A stretch of 64,000 nt of DNA from GCA-2731375 sp002731375 (lineage in GTDB: Bacteria > Pseudomonadota > Alphaproteobacteria > GCA-2731375). The notes below the pieces were generated by a model that was not told the DNA's origin, made no database searches, and was given only the letters and a program-made list of their open reading frames with translations. The translations under genes were made by a program, and so were the position numbers. The stretch spans positions 16,470-80,469 of the forward strand of contig JASMDX010000055.1 of NCBI GenBank assembly GCA_030752605.1, written 5' to 3'. Of the stretch, positions 44,020 to 51,694 are shown piece by piece; the first letter of the stretch is position 1; every line of letters starts with the position of its first letter.

Positions 44020-44829
44020 TCAGTTCCGGACCGCCGGTGTCTCGACGGGCAGACCCCTTCCCCGCGCGGCAAGGTACAATTCCAGATTAACGTATTCGTC
44101 GGAGCCGTAGCCGTAAGGCCGCGCCCGAATGTTCTTGTCGCAACCACGGAAGCGCCGATGCAAAGAGCCAAGCCTTTGCCACGCCAGCCGGTACAGGGGA
44201 AAGCCGTTACTATGCCCTTGGCTGAGCAGATTGGCCCGCGCCAGATTGCCGGCGTTGTCCTCGTGACAATGTTTGCACGCCAGATTCAGTTGCCCACGGC
44301 GTTGAAAGTATTGCGCTTTGCCTTTCTCGAAGAACGGTGCGGCGGGACCATTGATCTTGACATTCACTGGCATGTCGCGGGATTGGCCCTTAACGTAGAC
44401 GGTCATCGCTAGCATCTTGTTCGATTCCCACTTGAAGGGTTTCGCCTCCATCCGTTGTTTGCGGCAGATGTTGATCTGCTGTTCGACGTTCTTCAATTTG
44501 CCTAGCGATTTGTCAAATACCGGATAGCGGGTTGCCACGCCCTTCATGCTTTGGGCAGCATCGTCGTGGCAGGATGCACAGGATTTTCCGGCCTTGCCCT
44601 GCGCCTTCAACCACAGTTCCTCGCCCTGGTCCATCCAGATCGACGACGGATTCGCGAAATCATCGTCCTGCATGGCGCGGGTTTCCTTGCTCGCGTACGT
44701 ATAACCGCTGCGCAGTTCGCCGGATTGGTATTTACCCCAATCCTTGGCCTTGGCGGCGAATCCATAAAGGCTGGCACCCGCAACCACCGCCAACACGACG
44801 AACAGGCCAAAATATCGCTTGACGCCCAT
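44020..44829 (-). CDS. soxA: Sulfur-oxidation protein SoxA (diheme cytochrome c)
   Basis: 269 residues with an N-terminal signal peptide. Heme sites are CASCH at 84-88 and CKHCH at 185-189. The active-site cysteine, whose persulfide ligates the second heme, is C230 in FRGCDKNIRARPYG. With SoxX it forms the periplasmic enzyme that links thiosulfate to the SoxY cysteine with loss of two electrons. It is the last gene of the soxXYZA run, and the only enzyme of the catalytic Sox core present besides the carrier. Confidence 0.95.
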   Translation of the reverse strand: MGVKRYFGLFVVLAVVAGASLYGFAAKAKDWGKYQSGELRSGYTYASKETRAMQDDDFANPSSIWMDQGEELWLKAQGKAGKSCASCHDDAAQSMKGVATRYPVFDKSLGKLKNVEQQINICRKQRMEAKPFKWESNKMLAMTVYVKGQSRDMPVNVKINGPAAPFFEKGKAQYFQRRGQLNLACKHCHEDNAGNLARANLLSQGHSNGFPLYRLAWQRLGSLHRRFRGCDKNIRARPYGYGSDEYVNLELYLAARGRGLPVETPAVRN

Positions 44830-44885
44830 TAACGTACTCTCCCTACCTATCTGTTCTTATTCCGGTCCCCCACGAGCCCGGCACG

Positions 44886-45212
44886 TCAATTGACAGTAAT
44901 TGATGCCATTTTCTCATAGGTTTGGCCCCTGTCGTCGGTCCATTTGAAAACGAGCGTACCGCTCTTCTCCGCCCTGATATAAAAGGCCATATACGGATTT
45001 GCCGAAATCGCAGGATGCCAATCACTTTCGAAGACCACGGTACCGTTGTATGTGCAGATGAACTTGTTAATAATCATCCGGGGAATTTTCTTACCCTTCT
45101 TATTTTTCCTCTGGCCCGACTCCATCTTGTGAGAAATCAAAGTCTTTACCTGAAAGACTTCGCCCTTCTTGACCGACTTCGGCACTTTCACACGGGGTTT
45201 GCTTTTCGCCAT
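44886..45212 (-). CDS. soxZ: Sulfur-oxidation protein SoxZ
   Basis: 108 residues from the ATG at 45212, with GGGAACGAG upstream. The sequence is an immunoglobulin-like SoxZ: VKTLISHKMESGQRKN, then KFICTYNGTVVFESDWHPAI and SANPYMAFYIRAEKSG are family-typical. There is no signal peptide; SoxZ is co-exported with SoxY through the Tat system. It forms the SoxYZ carrier dimer. It starts 24 nt inside the spacing behind soxY. Confidence 0.95.
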   Translation of the reverse strand: MAKSKPRVKVPKSVKKGEVFQVKTLISHKMESGQRKNKKGKKIPRMIINKFICTYNGTVVFESDWHPAISANPYMAFYIRAEKSGTLVFKWTDDRGQTYEKMASITVN

Positions 45213-45235
45213 CGTACTCGTTCCCTTTTCCGGTC

Positions 45236-45715
45236 TCAGCCGCCGCAACCGCCGATGGTGACCTTGACCTCGGCCTTAGCCATGAAGACCGAACCATCGC
45301 TCATCTCTGCCACCGCGATTACATTCTGTGTCTTCGCCATGCGCATCCGGGTGGCTGCGCGAGCCCGGCCGGAGGCGGGCGAAAAGCGTATGCTGGCCAC
45401 GTTGGGTATCGGGTTGCCTTCAGAAAAGATATGCACTGCCTTGACGTGATCGGCCTCGGTCATCGGGCTTTCTACCTCGAAGGCAATGGGCACCGTATTG
45501 CCGTTCTCGGCAATCTGCGGCAATTCCAGCGTAATGCGGCCTTGCTGTGTCGCCTTGTCGCCAATGATTTTCTTGATCGCCTTGGCTGCCGACGCGGAAT
45601 CGGCTAGGGCCAGATTTGGCAGCAACGACGATGTGACGAATGCCACCGCGCCGGCACCAGCCAGACGCAATGTATCGCGCCGTCCAAGCGCCACCATGTT
45701 TATTTTCCTCAACAT
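45236..45715 (-). CDS. soxY: Sulfur-oxidation carrier protein SoxY
   Basis: 159 residues. A Tat signal (GRRDTLRLAGAGAVAF) lies at the N-terminus. The protein ends in GGCGG, the flexible swinging arm whose cysteine (C157) carries the sulfur intermediate as a thiosulfonate. The carrier moves the substrate among SoxXA, SoxB and SoxCD in classic systems. Located between soxX and soxZ on the minus strand, with 20-30-nt gaps. Confidence 0.96.
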   Translation of the reverse strand: MLRKINMVALGRRDTLRLAGAGAVAFVTSSLLPNLALADSASAAKAIKKIIGDKATQQGRITLELPQIAENGNTVPIAFEVESPMTEADHVKAVHIFSEGNPIPNVASIRFSPASGRARAATRMRMAKTQNVIAVAEMSDGSVFMAKAEVKVTIGGCGG

Positions 45716-45746
45716 TCTCGCACCTCAATCAGGTTGGTGTTAATGC

Positions 45747-46208
45747 CTATTTCAGCGTCAGTAGATAGGCTAGGACATCCTCGACCTCCTGGGCGCTCAG
45801 CACCGTCTTGCCCTTGAATTTCTTCAACACACGGTGCAGACCGACATTGCGGTAAAACGCCGGCATGATGGTGTCTTCGTTAATGATGGTCGCATCCACA
45901 AGCCGCAGACGAAGTTCGCCGGAACTGTAGCGGCTGGCCACGCCCGTTAGATCGGGACCGATATTGCCATGAAACTGCTGCTCTGGTGCCGGCATGGCAT
46001 GGCAGGCAAGACAGTTACCCTTTTTACGGTGAATGGCCACAGCACGGCCCTTGACCGGATCTCCCTGCTGCCCGGTCAGGGAATGTGCGATGCTCTCACC
46101 TTTGGTGATTTCAAACTTTACCAAGGACGCCTTTGTTTCGGCACTCGCGGCTGTCGCGGCGATTATCCCCGCCACGGAGAATGCCATCGCAATTGCTCTT
46201 GTTCTCAC
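45747..46208 (-). CDS. soxX: Sulfur-oxidation cytochrome SoxX
   Basis: 153 residues from a GTG at 46208 with GAGG 7 nt before it; an internal ATG at 46187 lacks a site. The signal peptide ends near ASAETKA. The heme site is CLACH at 66-70, and the axial methionine is in EDTIMPAFYR. It partners SoxA in forming the SoxY-cysteine S-thiosulfonate. It is the first gene of soxXYZA. About 60 nt upstream is a short palindrome CAATA-T-TATTG (46263-46273). Confidence 0.94.
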   Translation of the reverse strand: MRTRAIAMAFSVAGIIAATAASAETKASLVKFEITKGESIAHSLTGQQGDPVKGRAVAIHRKKGNCLACHAMPAPEQQFHGNIGPDLTGVASRYSSGELRLRLVDATIINEDTIMPAFYRNVGLHRVLKKFKGKTVLSAQEVEDVLAYLLTLK

Positions 46209-46417
46209 AATCAGACCTCACTCGTGTCACGCTAGTTTTTTAGGGTAGATATCAAGATCTCCCAATATTATTGAGTTGGAATGCGCCACTTCATATTGCC
46301 CTAGAAACCTGGCAAGCTCTCCGGCTACCAACCAAAAATCATCATATATGGTTTTGTGCAAATGCTCAAACCGCGGCGGTCATAGCAAGATGAACCTGGA
46401 GCAGACAGGATGATCTT

Positions 46418-47533
46418 TCAGCGCCCGATCAAGGCGCGGAGGGCGTCAGCGAAATTGCCTTCTTCTTGATACTTGAGGCCCAGCAGGCCACCGATAATAA
46501 TTGCCACGACAGCGATCAACGAGCCGAGCGACAAGGTTGACATGCCCGTGATGCCTTGACCAACGGTGCAGCCAAGCGCCATGACGCCGCCTGTTCCCAT
46601 CAGCGCCGCGCCGACCAGGTGACGCAGCATGTCGTTGGCGTCAGTGAAGCTTTCGATATGGAATTGTTTTCTGGCCAGCGCGGAAAGAAAAGCACCGGCA
46701 ACAATGCCGCCGACCGCGGCAATGCCGAAATTGATCGTTGAACCGGTAAAGGTCATCAAATACTGCAGCCCCTCACCGATCGGCGCGACGAAGGTCATGG
46801 AGGTCAGGGGTACCGGTTCGAAATCATCGGCGCCGACAATCCCGGTCACGGCCCAAGCCACTGCCACCAGCAGACCAACGATGAGACCGGCCGCGACATC
46901 TTGCGGCGAGCGGCGAAAGCCGGCGTCCTTGAAACAGAACCAGACCAGGGCGCCAGCAACCATGGCGGTAAGGATAATGCGGGCAGCGCCAAGGGGCGCG
47001 CCCAATACCGCCAATAGTTCCGGCAGTCCCTGATTGGCGGCACCCCAACCGCTAACGTCGATCATGCTGACCTCCTGCAATTCGACACGCGCCAGTCCGA
47101 TCAGGCCACGCAAGGTCATATAGGCAAAAATGCCCAGCACCACAGCGACAACAAACGATTTCAGATTACCGCCGCCTAGACGCACCAGGGTCTTGTTAGC
47201 GCAGCCCCCCGCCAACGTCATCCCAAAGCCAAACATAAGTCCACCGATAATCGCGCCCAGCCAGCCTAGATTGACGCTGCGGTAAATCGAGGCGTTTAAA
47301 TCCACGGCTTCGAAAAGTTCCAGGCCCTGGCTGGCGAGCGTAGCCACCGCGACCGCCAGCATCCAAGCGCGTAGCCTGTTCCAATCGCCGATGAAGACGA
47401 CATCGGACAGGGCGCCCATGGTGCAAAAATTCGTTCGTTGCGCCGTGACACCGAATAGGGCTCCAAGCACAAAGGCCAGGATCGCGACTTGAGTGTTAAT
47501 GGGGATATCTTCGAGCACCAGCCGTTCCTTCAT
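46418..47533 (-). CDS. YeeE/YedE-family sulfur-compound transporter (SoxT/TsuA-like)
   Basis: 371 residues with about 9-10 membrane helices. The three cysteines known to guide thiosulfate through TsuA-type transporters have counterparts: C37 in RTNFCTMGALSD, C111 in AGGCANKTLVRLGGGN and C322 in LGCTVGQGITGMS. It probably imports thiosulfate or another sulfur anion or persulfide. It is divergent from soxS (164 nt between starts) and sits between soxX and soxS, fitting the SoxT genes of sox clusters. Confidence 0.87.
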   Translation of the reverse strand: MKERLVLEDIPINTQVAILAFVLGALFGVTAQRTNFCTMGALSDVVFIGDWNRLRAWMLAVAVATLASQGLELFEAVDLNASIYRSVNLGWLGAIIGGLMFGFGMTLAGGCANKTLVRLGGGNLKSFVVAVVLGIFAYMTLRGLIGLARVELQEVSMIDVSGWGAANQGLPELLAVLGAPLGAARIILTAMVAGALVWFCFKDAGFRRSPQDVAAGLIVGLLVAVAWAVTGIVGADDFEPVPLTSMTFVAPIGEGLQYLMTFTGSTINFGIAAVGGIVAGAFLSALARKQFHIESFTDANDMLRHLVGAALMGTGGVMALGCTVGQGITGMSTLSLGSLIAVVAIIIGGLLGLKYQEEGNFADALRALIGR

Positions 47534-47638
47534 TTACCTCGGACATGCGGCGGTAACTCCGCGCGAATTTCAATCACCATTATTTTACCTGATAATATGA
47601 AGTCAAGCTGGCTGGTGACCGTCTGGTGTTGGACGAAT

Positions 47639-47668
47639 TTGACATATTCAATTATTGGTAATTATGCA
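47639..47668 (+). promoter_or_regulatory. Likely promoter of soxS
   Basis: TTGACA (47639-47644) is a perfect -35 box; at 17-18 nt spacing a weak -10 (TTATGC/TATGCA) follows, 29 nt before the soxS ATG. A palindrome CAAT-T-ATTG (47649-47657) lies in the spacer. On the other strand TTGACT near 47604 could be the -35 of the divergent YeeE/YedE gene, so this 160-nt region likely controls both. Confidence 0.55.
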
Positions 47669-47696
47669 AATCAGTACATAGGGGCCGAACATAAAG

Positions 47697-48242
47697 ATGA
47701 AAGCGTTTTTGGAGGTGGACATAGCTCGACGACAACAACAGCTTGATCTGTCGGAGAAGCGACTGTGGCAAAATAGTGCCGCATGGCCATCGTTCCGTTT
47801 TCTAGCGGTGTTTTGTCTTGTTTTGATTGGCAGCGCGCCGGCTACGGCGGCGCAGTTGATCATGTTCGAGTCCAGCGCCTGTAGCTGGTGCAAGAAATGG
47901 GACGCGGAAATCGCGCCCATTTACACAAAGACCGTGGAAGCACGGATCGCGCCATTGCGCCGTGTCGATCTTTTTGACGAGCGGCCGGCAGATCTCCAAG
48001 GGCTCAAAGCAGTGATCTACACACCGACCTTTGTTCTGATGGATCGGAGTAGGGAAATCGGCCGTATCGTGGGCTATCCGGGTGAAGACTTTTTTTGGGC
48101 GCTGTTGGAGGAATTGATGGGCAAACTGGCGCAGGACCAGGAACGTCGGCATCAATCGGCAAGAGACAGCGGGTCGGCTTCGGCACTCTGCGGTGACCCG
48201 GGAAATTCAGGCGCCAGGCAAAATGCGAAAGCATCATGTTGA
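47697..48242 (+). CDS. soxS: Periplasmic thioredoxin-like protein SoxS
   Basis: 181 residues. After a charged start and a hydrophobic segment (FLAVFCLVLIGSAPATAA) comes a thioredoxin fold with CSWC at 62-65 and KKWDAEIAPIY, then YTPTFVLMD and GRIVGYPGEDFFWALLEEL, closely typical of SoxS. SoxS in Paracoccus keeps SoxY's thiol reduced and active. The last ~30 residues are extra and low-complexity. Divergent from the transporter gene; its end overlaps the start of a decayed gene at 48236. Confidence 0.85.
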   Translation: MKAFLEVDIARRQQQLDLSEKRLWQNSAAWPSFRFLAVFCLVLIGSAPATAAQLIMFESSACSWCKKWDAEIAPIYTKTVEARIAPLRRVDLFDERPADLQGLKAVIYTPTFVLMDRSREIGRIVGYPGEDFFWALLEELMGKLAQDQERRHQSARDSGSASALCGDPGNSGARQNAKASC

Positions 48243-48664
48243 GAACCATAATAGCCGCCGCCATCGTTCTGGCCGTCATGGCGTACGGCGCGCGGGCGGA
48301 AGAAGACGCGATGGCATCTTTTAAGGTGCTGACGCTCGAGGTCGTGCTGGAACTGGCATAGGGTGCATTGAATAATTGCCGCGCCAGTGGCTACCAGGTC
48401 ACCGCCGTGGTTGTCGACTGGTTCGGCATTGTCCAGGTCGCGAACCACGATCAACTGGCGGGCCCACACACCGTGGAGACCGCGAGGCGAAAAGCATGAA
48501 CGGCGGTAAGTTTCCGAACTAATACCGAAACCATGGCTGAACTAACCCAGGCTGCCAAACAACAATCGGGCATCCGCCAGGTAATAGGTGCATTAATGAT
48601 AGGAGGCGGCGTGGTCCGCTTGATCGAACGGGACGAAGCCGGTTGGACTATCGTCAAGCCCTAA
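48236..48664 (+). pseudogene. Decayed GlcG/HbpS-family secreted heme-binding-like gene
   Basis: One frame starting at ATG 48236 reads as a signal peptide (MLRTIIAAAIVLAVMAYGAR) followed by a GlcG/HbpS-type domain: CRASGYQVTAVVVDWFG, AGPHTVETARRKA and TAVSFRTNTETMAELTQ, QQSGIRQVIG. A TAG at 48359-48361 and a TGA at 48497-48499 interrupt it; the second stands where relatives have the Trp of ARRKAWTAVSF. After ALMIGGG the match is lost, so the 3' end has drifted or shifted frame. Inactive relic. Confidence 0.75.
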
Positions 48665-48983
48665 CTTGACGCCAGCGGCTTCATGACCTTTGGCGCCTGG
48701 GATCAACCGAGCGATTGGGGATGTTCATGTCCCTTTCGCCCGGCGCTACCAAGAACGCCTCGGCAATTAACACGCCGCCGGGGCAGGACTATTGGGCGCG
48801 CGGTATAGTTGGTGCGGCAGGGAGATGGCCCCCTGGGTTTCGTTGCTGGAAAGGGAATAATTTTTGAGCCTTATGAATTGTCATTTGCAATAAATTGCAT
48901 ATGATGGACTCCGACTTGCGCTTTAAGGCAGATGGGTAAGTTTCCGAAACGGTTTCAACAAGAACACACCAGGGGAGATTACG
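48665..48983. other. Spacer before dsrE3A
   Basis: No gene is supported here. The first ~180 nt may be further decayed coding sequence, but I recognise no protein in any frame. The last ~100 nt carry the promoter listed at 48878-48905 and a GGGGAG ribosome-binding site just before 48984. Confidence 0.5.
48878..48905 (+). promoter_or_regulatory. Promoter with internal palindrome for dsrE3A-tusA
   Basis: TTGTCA (48878-48883), a 16-nt spacer and TATGAT (48900-48905) form a good sigma-70-type promoter about 80 nt before the dsrE3A ATG. Nearly the entire spacer is an inverted repeat, TGCAAT (48886-48891) and ATTGCA (48894-48899) with AA between. An operator placed between the -35 and -10 boxes would allow repression. 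Confidence 0.65.
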
Positions 48984-49484
48984 ATGTCCGAGGAAAGCGC
49001 CAACAATGCCAAAAGTATGTCACTGATCGTTACCAAAGGATCCTTGGATTGGGCCTATCCACCGTTCATTCTGGCGACGACGGCGGCCAGCATGGGCCTG
49101 GATGTCAGCATGTTTTTTACGTTCTATGGTTTGGGCCTATTGCAAAAGAAAATGGACCTGGAAGTCACTGCGCTTGGCAACCCGGCCATGAAAATGCCCA
49201 TGGCCGGCATGCATATCGGCATGCCCAATCTGATCGCAGCCATGCCCGGTGTCGGCTCGATGGCGACCGGCATGATGAAGAATATGATCGAAAAAAAGGG
49301 TGTGGCCTCGATTGAGGAACTGCGCGATGAGGCGATAGAGGGTGACGTCCGCTTGATTGGTTGCCAGATGACCATGGACCTGTTTGAATTTAAGCAGGAA
49401 GACCTGATCGACGGCATAGAAGTCGCCGGCGCCGCCACTTATGTGGAGAATGCGCTGGAGGCGGATATAAATCTGTTCATTTAA
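48984..49484 (+). CDS. dsrE3A: DsrE3A-type (DsrE2/DsrE family) sulfurtransferase
   Basis: 166 residues of the large DsrE subfamily. SLIVTKGSLDWAYPPFILAT, FFTFYGLGLLQKK and GCQMTMDLFEF with C127 are typical; the last carries the conserved persulfide-bearing cysteine. In sulfur oxidisers DsrE3A works with TusA (and rhodanese) to pass sulfane sulfur toward DsrEFH/DsrC or sHdr. GGGGAG lies 6 nt before the ATG. tusA follows 47 nt later. A Met-rich middle (PAMKMPMAGMHIGM) may form a membrane-facing helix. Confidence 0.88.
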   Translation: MSEESANNAKSMSLIVTKGSLDWAYPPFILATTAASMGLDVSMFFTFYGLGLLQKKMDLEVTALGNPAMKMPMAGMHIGMPNLIAAMPGVGSMATGMMKNMIEKKGVASIEELRDEAIEGDVRLIGCQMTMDLFEFKQEDLIDGIEVAGAATYVENALEADINLFI

Positions 49485-49531
49485 CGCATTTTTAAGACTG
49501 TCCAAGCCGGGTCACTAGATAGGAGTATTTG

Positions 49532-49759
49532 ATGGCGGACCAACTATTGGATGCCAAGGGTCTGAACTGTCCCTTGCCGATCCTACGTGCGAAAAAGGCA
49601 ATCAAGGAACTGGATACAGGCGCCACGCTGGAAATCGAGGCAACGGATCCTGGCTCGGTAAAGGACTTCGAGGCATTCTGCCGGGTTACTGGTAATGACC
49701 TACTTGGTTCCAGTGAAGACAGCGGCGTCTACAAGTTTCTCATTAAGAAGACCGGGTAA
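49532..49759 (+). CDS. tusA: Sulfur carrier TusA
   Basis: 75 residues from the ATG at 49532, preceded by AGGAG. The active motif is GLNCPLPILRAKKAI with the sulfur-carrying C13, and the rest fits the small two-layer TusA fold. It takes sulfane sulfur as a persulfide and hands it to DsrE-type proteins. It forms a two-gene unit with dsrE3A and is convergent with the end of the dsr operon. Confidence 0.94.
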   Translation: MADQLLDAKGLNCPLPILRAKKAIKELDTGATLEIEATDPGSVKDFEAFCRVTGNDLLGSSEDSGVYKFLIKKTG

Positions 49760-49800
49760 AGCGGGTTCTGAATTCGGCACTGCCCTTCGGTGCCATGACG

Positions 49801-50025
49801 TCATTCGTCCCCGGCTGCCATTTCTTTATCGGCCCAATCGCTCATCGCGTCCCCACAAAGGCGCGCCGTGGCGGGATCTAGATCGATGGTGGTAAAGCGC
49901 GATTTTTCCTTGATTCGCAGGCGCAAGAGCCGGACATCGCCGTCGAATTCCGCTTCAAGAAATTGCACTTCTTGACCGAAGAGAAGCTTGAAGGACTGCA
50001 AGGACTTTTGCTCCTTCGGGATCAT
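49801..50025 (-). CDS. Small unidentified protein at end of dsr operon
   Basis: 74 residues. I do not recognise the family. The sequence alternates hydrophobic and charged residues (FKLLFGQEVQFLEAEFDGDV, LLRLRIKEKSRFTTIDLD), suggesting a small beta-rich soluble protein; no cysteine in a catalytic motif, no signal peptide. Its ATG overlaps the stop of the gene before it (ATGA at 50022-50025), a sign of tight coupling and real translation. Confidence 0.65.
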   Translation of the reverse strand: MIPKEQKSLQSFKLLFGQEVQFLEAEFDGDVRLLRLRIKEKSRFTTIDLDPATARLCGDAMSDWADKEMAAGDE

Positions 50026-50225
50026 CGGGTCCCCCAGGTGAAAGCCATTTCCACCTGCTCCGCCCAGTTTTTTGGCGTATCGGGATATTCCGGCTTGAGG
50101 TCGATCTCCAACAGCACGGCGCGGTGCTGTTCCTGCTGGCCGATCACCTCCAACAGGCCTTGAAAAGTAACCACCTGTGGATTTCTGATCATGAAGTCGC
50201 TCAAGCGCAAAAGGTTCTGTACCAC
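50022..50225 (-). CDS. Small unidentified protein after dsrN
   Basis: 67 residues from a GTG at 50225 with GGTGGGGA upstream. Not a family I know. It is compact and soluble (MIRNPQVVTFQGLLEVIGQQ, then LLEIDLKPEYPDTPKNWAEQ). It lies 16 nt behind dsrN and overlaps the next small gene by 4 nt. Position suggests a role with the dsr system, but nothing in the sequence proves it. Confidence 0.6.
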   Translation of the reverse strand: MVQNLLRLSDFMIRNPQVVTFQGLLEVIGQQEQHRAVLLEIDLKPEYPDTPKNWAEQVEMAFTWGTR

Positions 50226-50241
50226 GTCCCCACCGATCCTC

Positions 50242-51684
50242 TCAGTCCCGAAAATTTCGTTGTTCAGGTTGCCGCTGCACTGATTGCGAACAAGCCCGTA
50301 CGAAGGCGACGAACCTGTCGGCCCAGCGGTTCGCCGCCGTCTGCCGCTGATGCGAAAATCCAGCCACCAGATTACCGATGATCAAGCCGTCATTGCGGCC
50401 ATCTATACCATGGCCCCGTTTTACCTCGTAGGCATAGGCTAGGTTCGCTGGCAAATTTTCCAGCGACGCATAATGGAATTCATGAGCCGGCACCATCTCC
50501 CCCGCCGCGCCCAAGTCCGGCCAAGGCAAGGCCCCGGTGTCCGCCAGTTGAACATAGCCGCGGCCGATTGGGCTTTTGTGCATGACCGCTTCACCCGGAA
50601 CAAAGCCGACCATTGGATGCCGCTCGCCCTGATAGTTCAAGCCGCGCGAAAGATACATCAGGCCGCCGCATTCCGCATAGGCCGGCATGCCGCCTTCCAG
50701 TGCCTGTCGGATGCTCTCGCGCATACCGGCGTTGGCACTCAATCGCGGCGCCAGGATTTCTGGAAAGCCGCCGCCGATGAGCAAGCCCGAAGCCTCGGGC
50801 AAGTTCTCGTCACGCAGCGTATCGAAAGGACGCAGTTCGGCACCAGCGCGCGACAACGCCGCCAAATCGTCCGGGTAATAGAAACCGAACGCCGCATCCC
50901 GTGCATATGCGATAGCAACCCTATCGCTGCTGGCCTTCAGAACGGTTTGGATGCCAACAACGGCGCCTCCAGCCCCAGTCTTAGTCTCGGACTCTGTCAC
51001 CACATCGCCCATGACTTCACCGGCGATCCTGTCCACATCCACATCGGTGGCGATAATATCCGCCAACTCATCAACCTTGCCACTGACATCCGCCGCCTCG
51101 TTCGGCGGCATCAAGCCCAAATGCCGTTCGCAGATAGTGATCGATTGATGCCGGCCAATGGCACCAAGGATCGGAATATCGGTATAGCGCTCGACTGCGG
51201 CGCGAAGCTTACCCTCATGGCGCGGTCCGCCGACCTGATTGAGAATGACGCCGGCGATCTTCAAGTTAGAACCGAACTGTTGATAGCCGGTCAGCAGCGG
51301 TGCAATGCCCCTGGCCATGCCACGGGTATCAAGCACCAACAGTACCGGTATCCCCAGCAATTCGGCCATGGCGGCATTGCTTTCGAAACCTTCCAGATCA
51401 ACGCCGTCGAACAGTCCCTTGTTTCCTTCGACCAATCCCAGATCCGCGCCCGCGGCGGCAACGGCGAAGGCATTCACGATCTCGTCATGGGAGGAGGTAA
51501 AAAAGTCCAGATTGTGGCATGGCCGGCCGGAGGCATGGCTCAACCACATGGCATCAATATAGTCGGGACCCTTTTTGTAGCACTGCACAATGTAGCGCCG
51601 CCGGGCCAGGGCCGCGGTCAACCCCATGGTCACGGTGGTTTTTCCCGAGGATTTTGCCGATGCGGAAATCAGGAGTCCCTTCAT
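50242..51684 (-). CDS. dsrN: DsrN, siroheme amidase (cobyrinate a,c-diamide synthase-like)
   Basis: 480 residues. LLISASAKSSGKTTVTMGLT is the N-terminal ATP loop of the CobB/CbiA family, and PAYAECGGLMYLSRGL holds the glutaminase cysteine of the C-terminal amidotransferase domain. In dsr operons this gene makes the amidated siroheme used by DsrAB, with glutamine and ATP. A long GGAGGGGGG lies right before the ATG. It follows the TrpD-like gene by 10 nt. Confidence 0.9.
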   Translation of the reverse strand: MKGLLISASAKSSGKTTVTMGLTAALARRRYIVQCYKKGPDYIDAMWLSHASGRPCHNLDFFTSSHDEIVNAFAVAAAGADLGLVEGNKGLFDGVDLEGFESNAAMAELLGIPVLLVLDTRGMARGIAPLLTGYQQFGSNLKIAGVILNQVGGPRHEGKLRAAVERYTDIPILGAIGRHQSITICERHLGLMPPNEAADVSGKVDELADIIATDVDVDRIAGEVMGDVVTESETKTGAGGAVVGIQTVLKASSDRVAIAYARDAAFGFYYPDDLAALSRAGAELRPFDTLRDENLPEASGLLIGGGFPEILAPRLSANAGMRESIRQALEGGMPAYAECGGLMYLSRGLNYQGERHPMVGFVPGEAVMHKSPIGRGYVQLADTGALPWPDLGAAGEMVPAHEFHYASLENLPANLAYAYEVKRGHGIDGRNDGLIIGNLVAGFSHQRQTAANRWADRFVAFVRACSQSVQRQPEQRNFRD

Positions 51685-51694
51685 ACCCCCCCTC

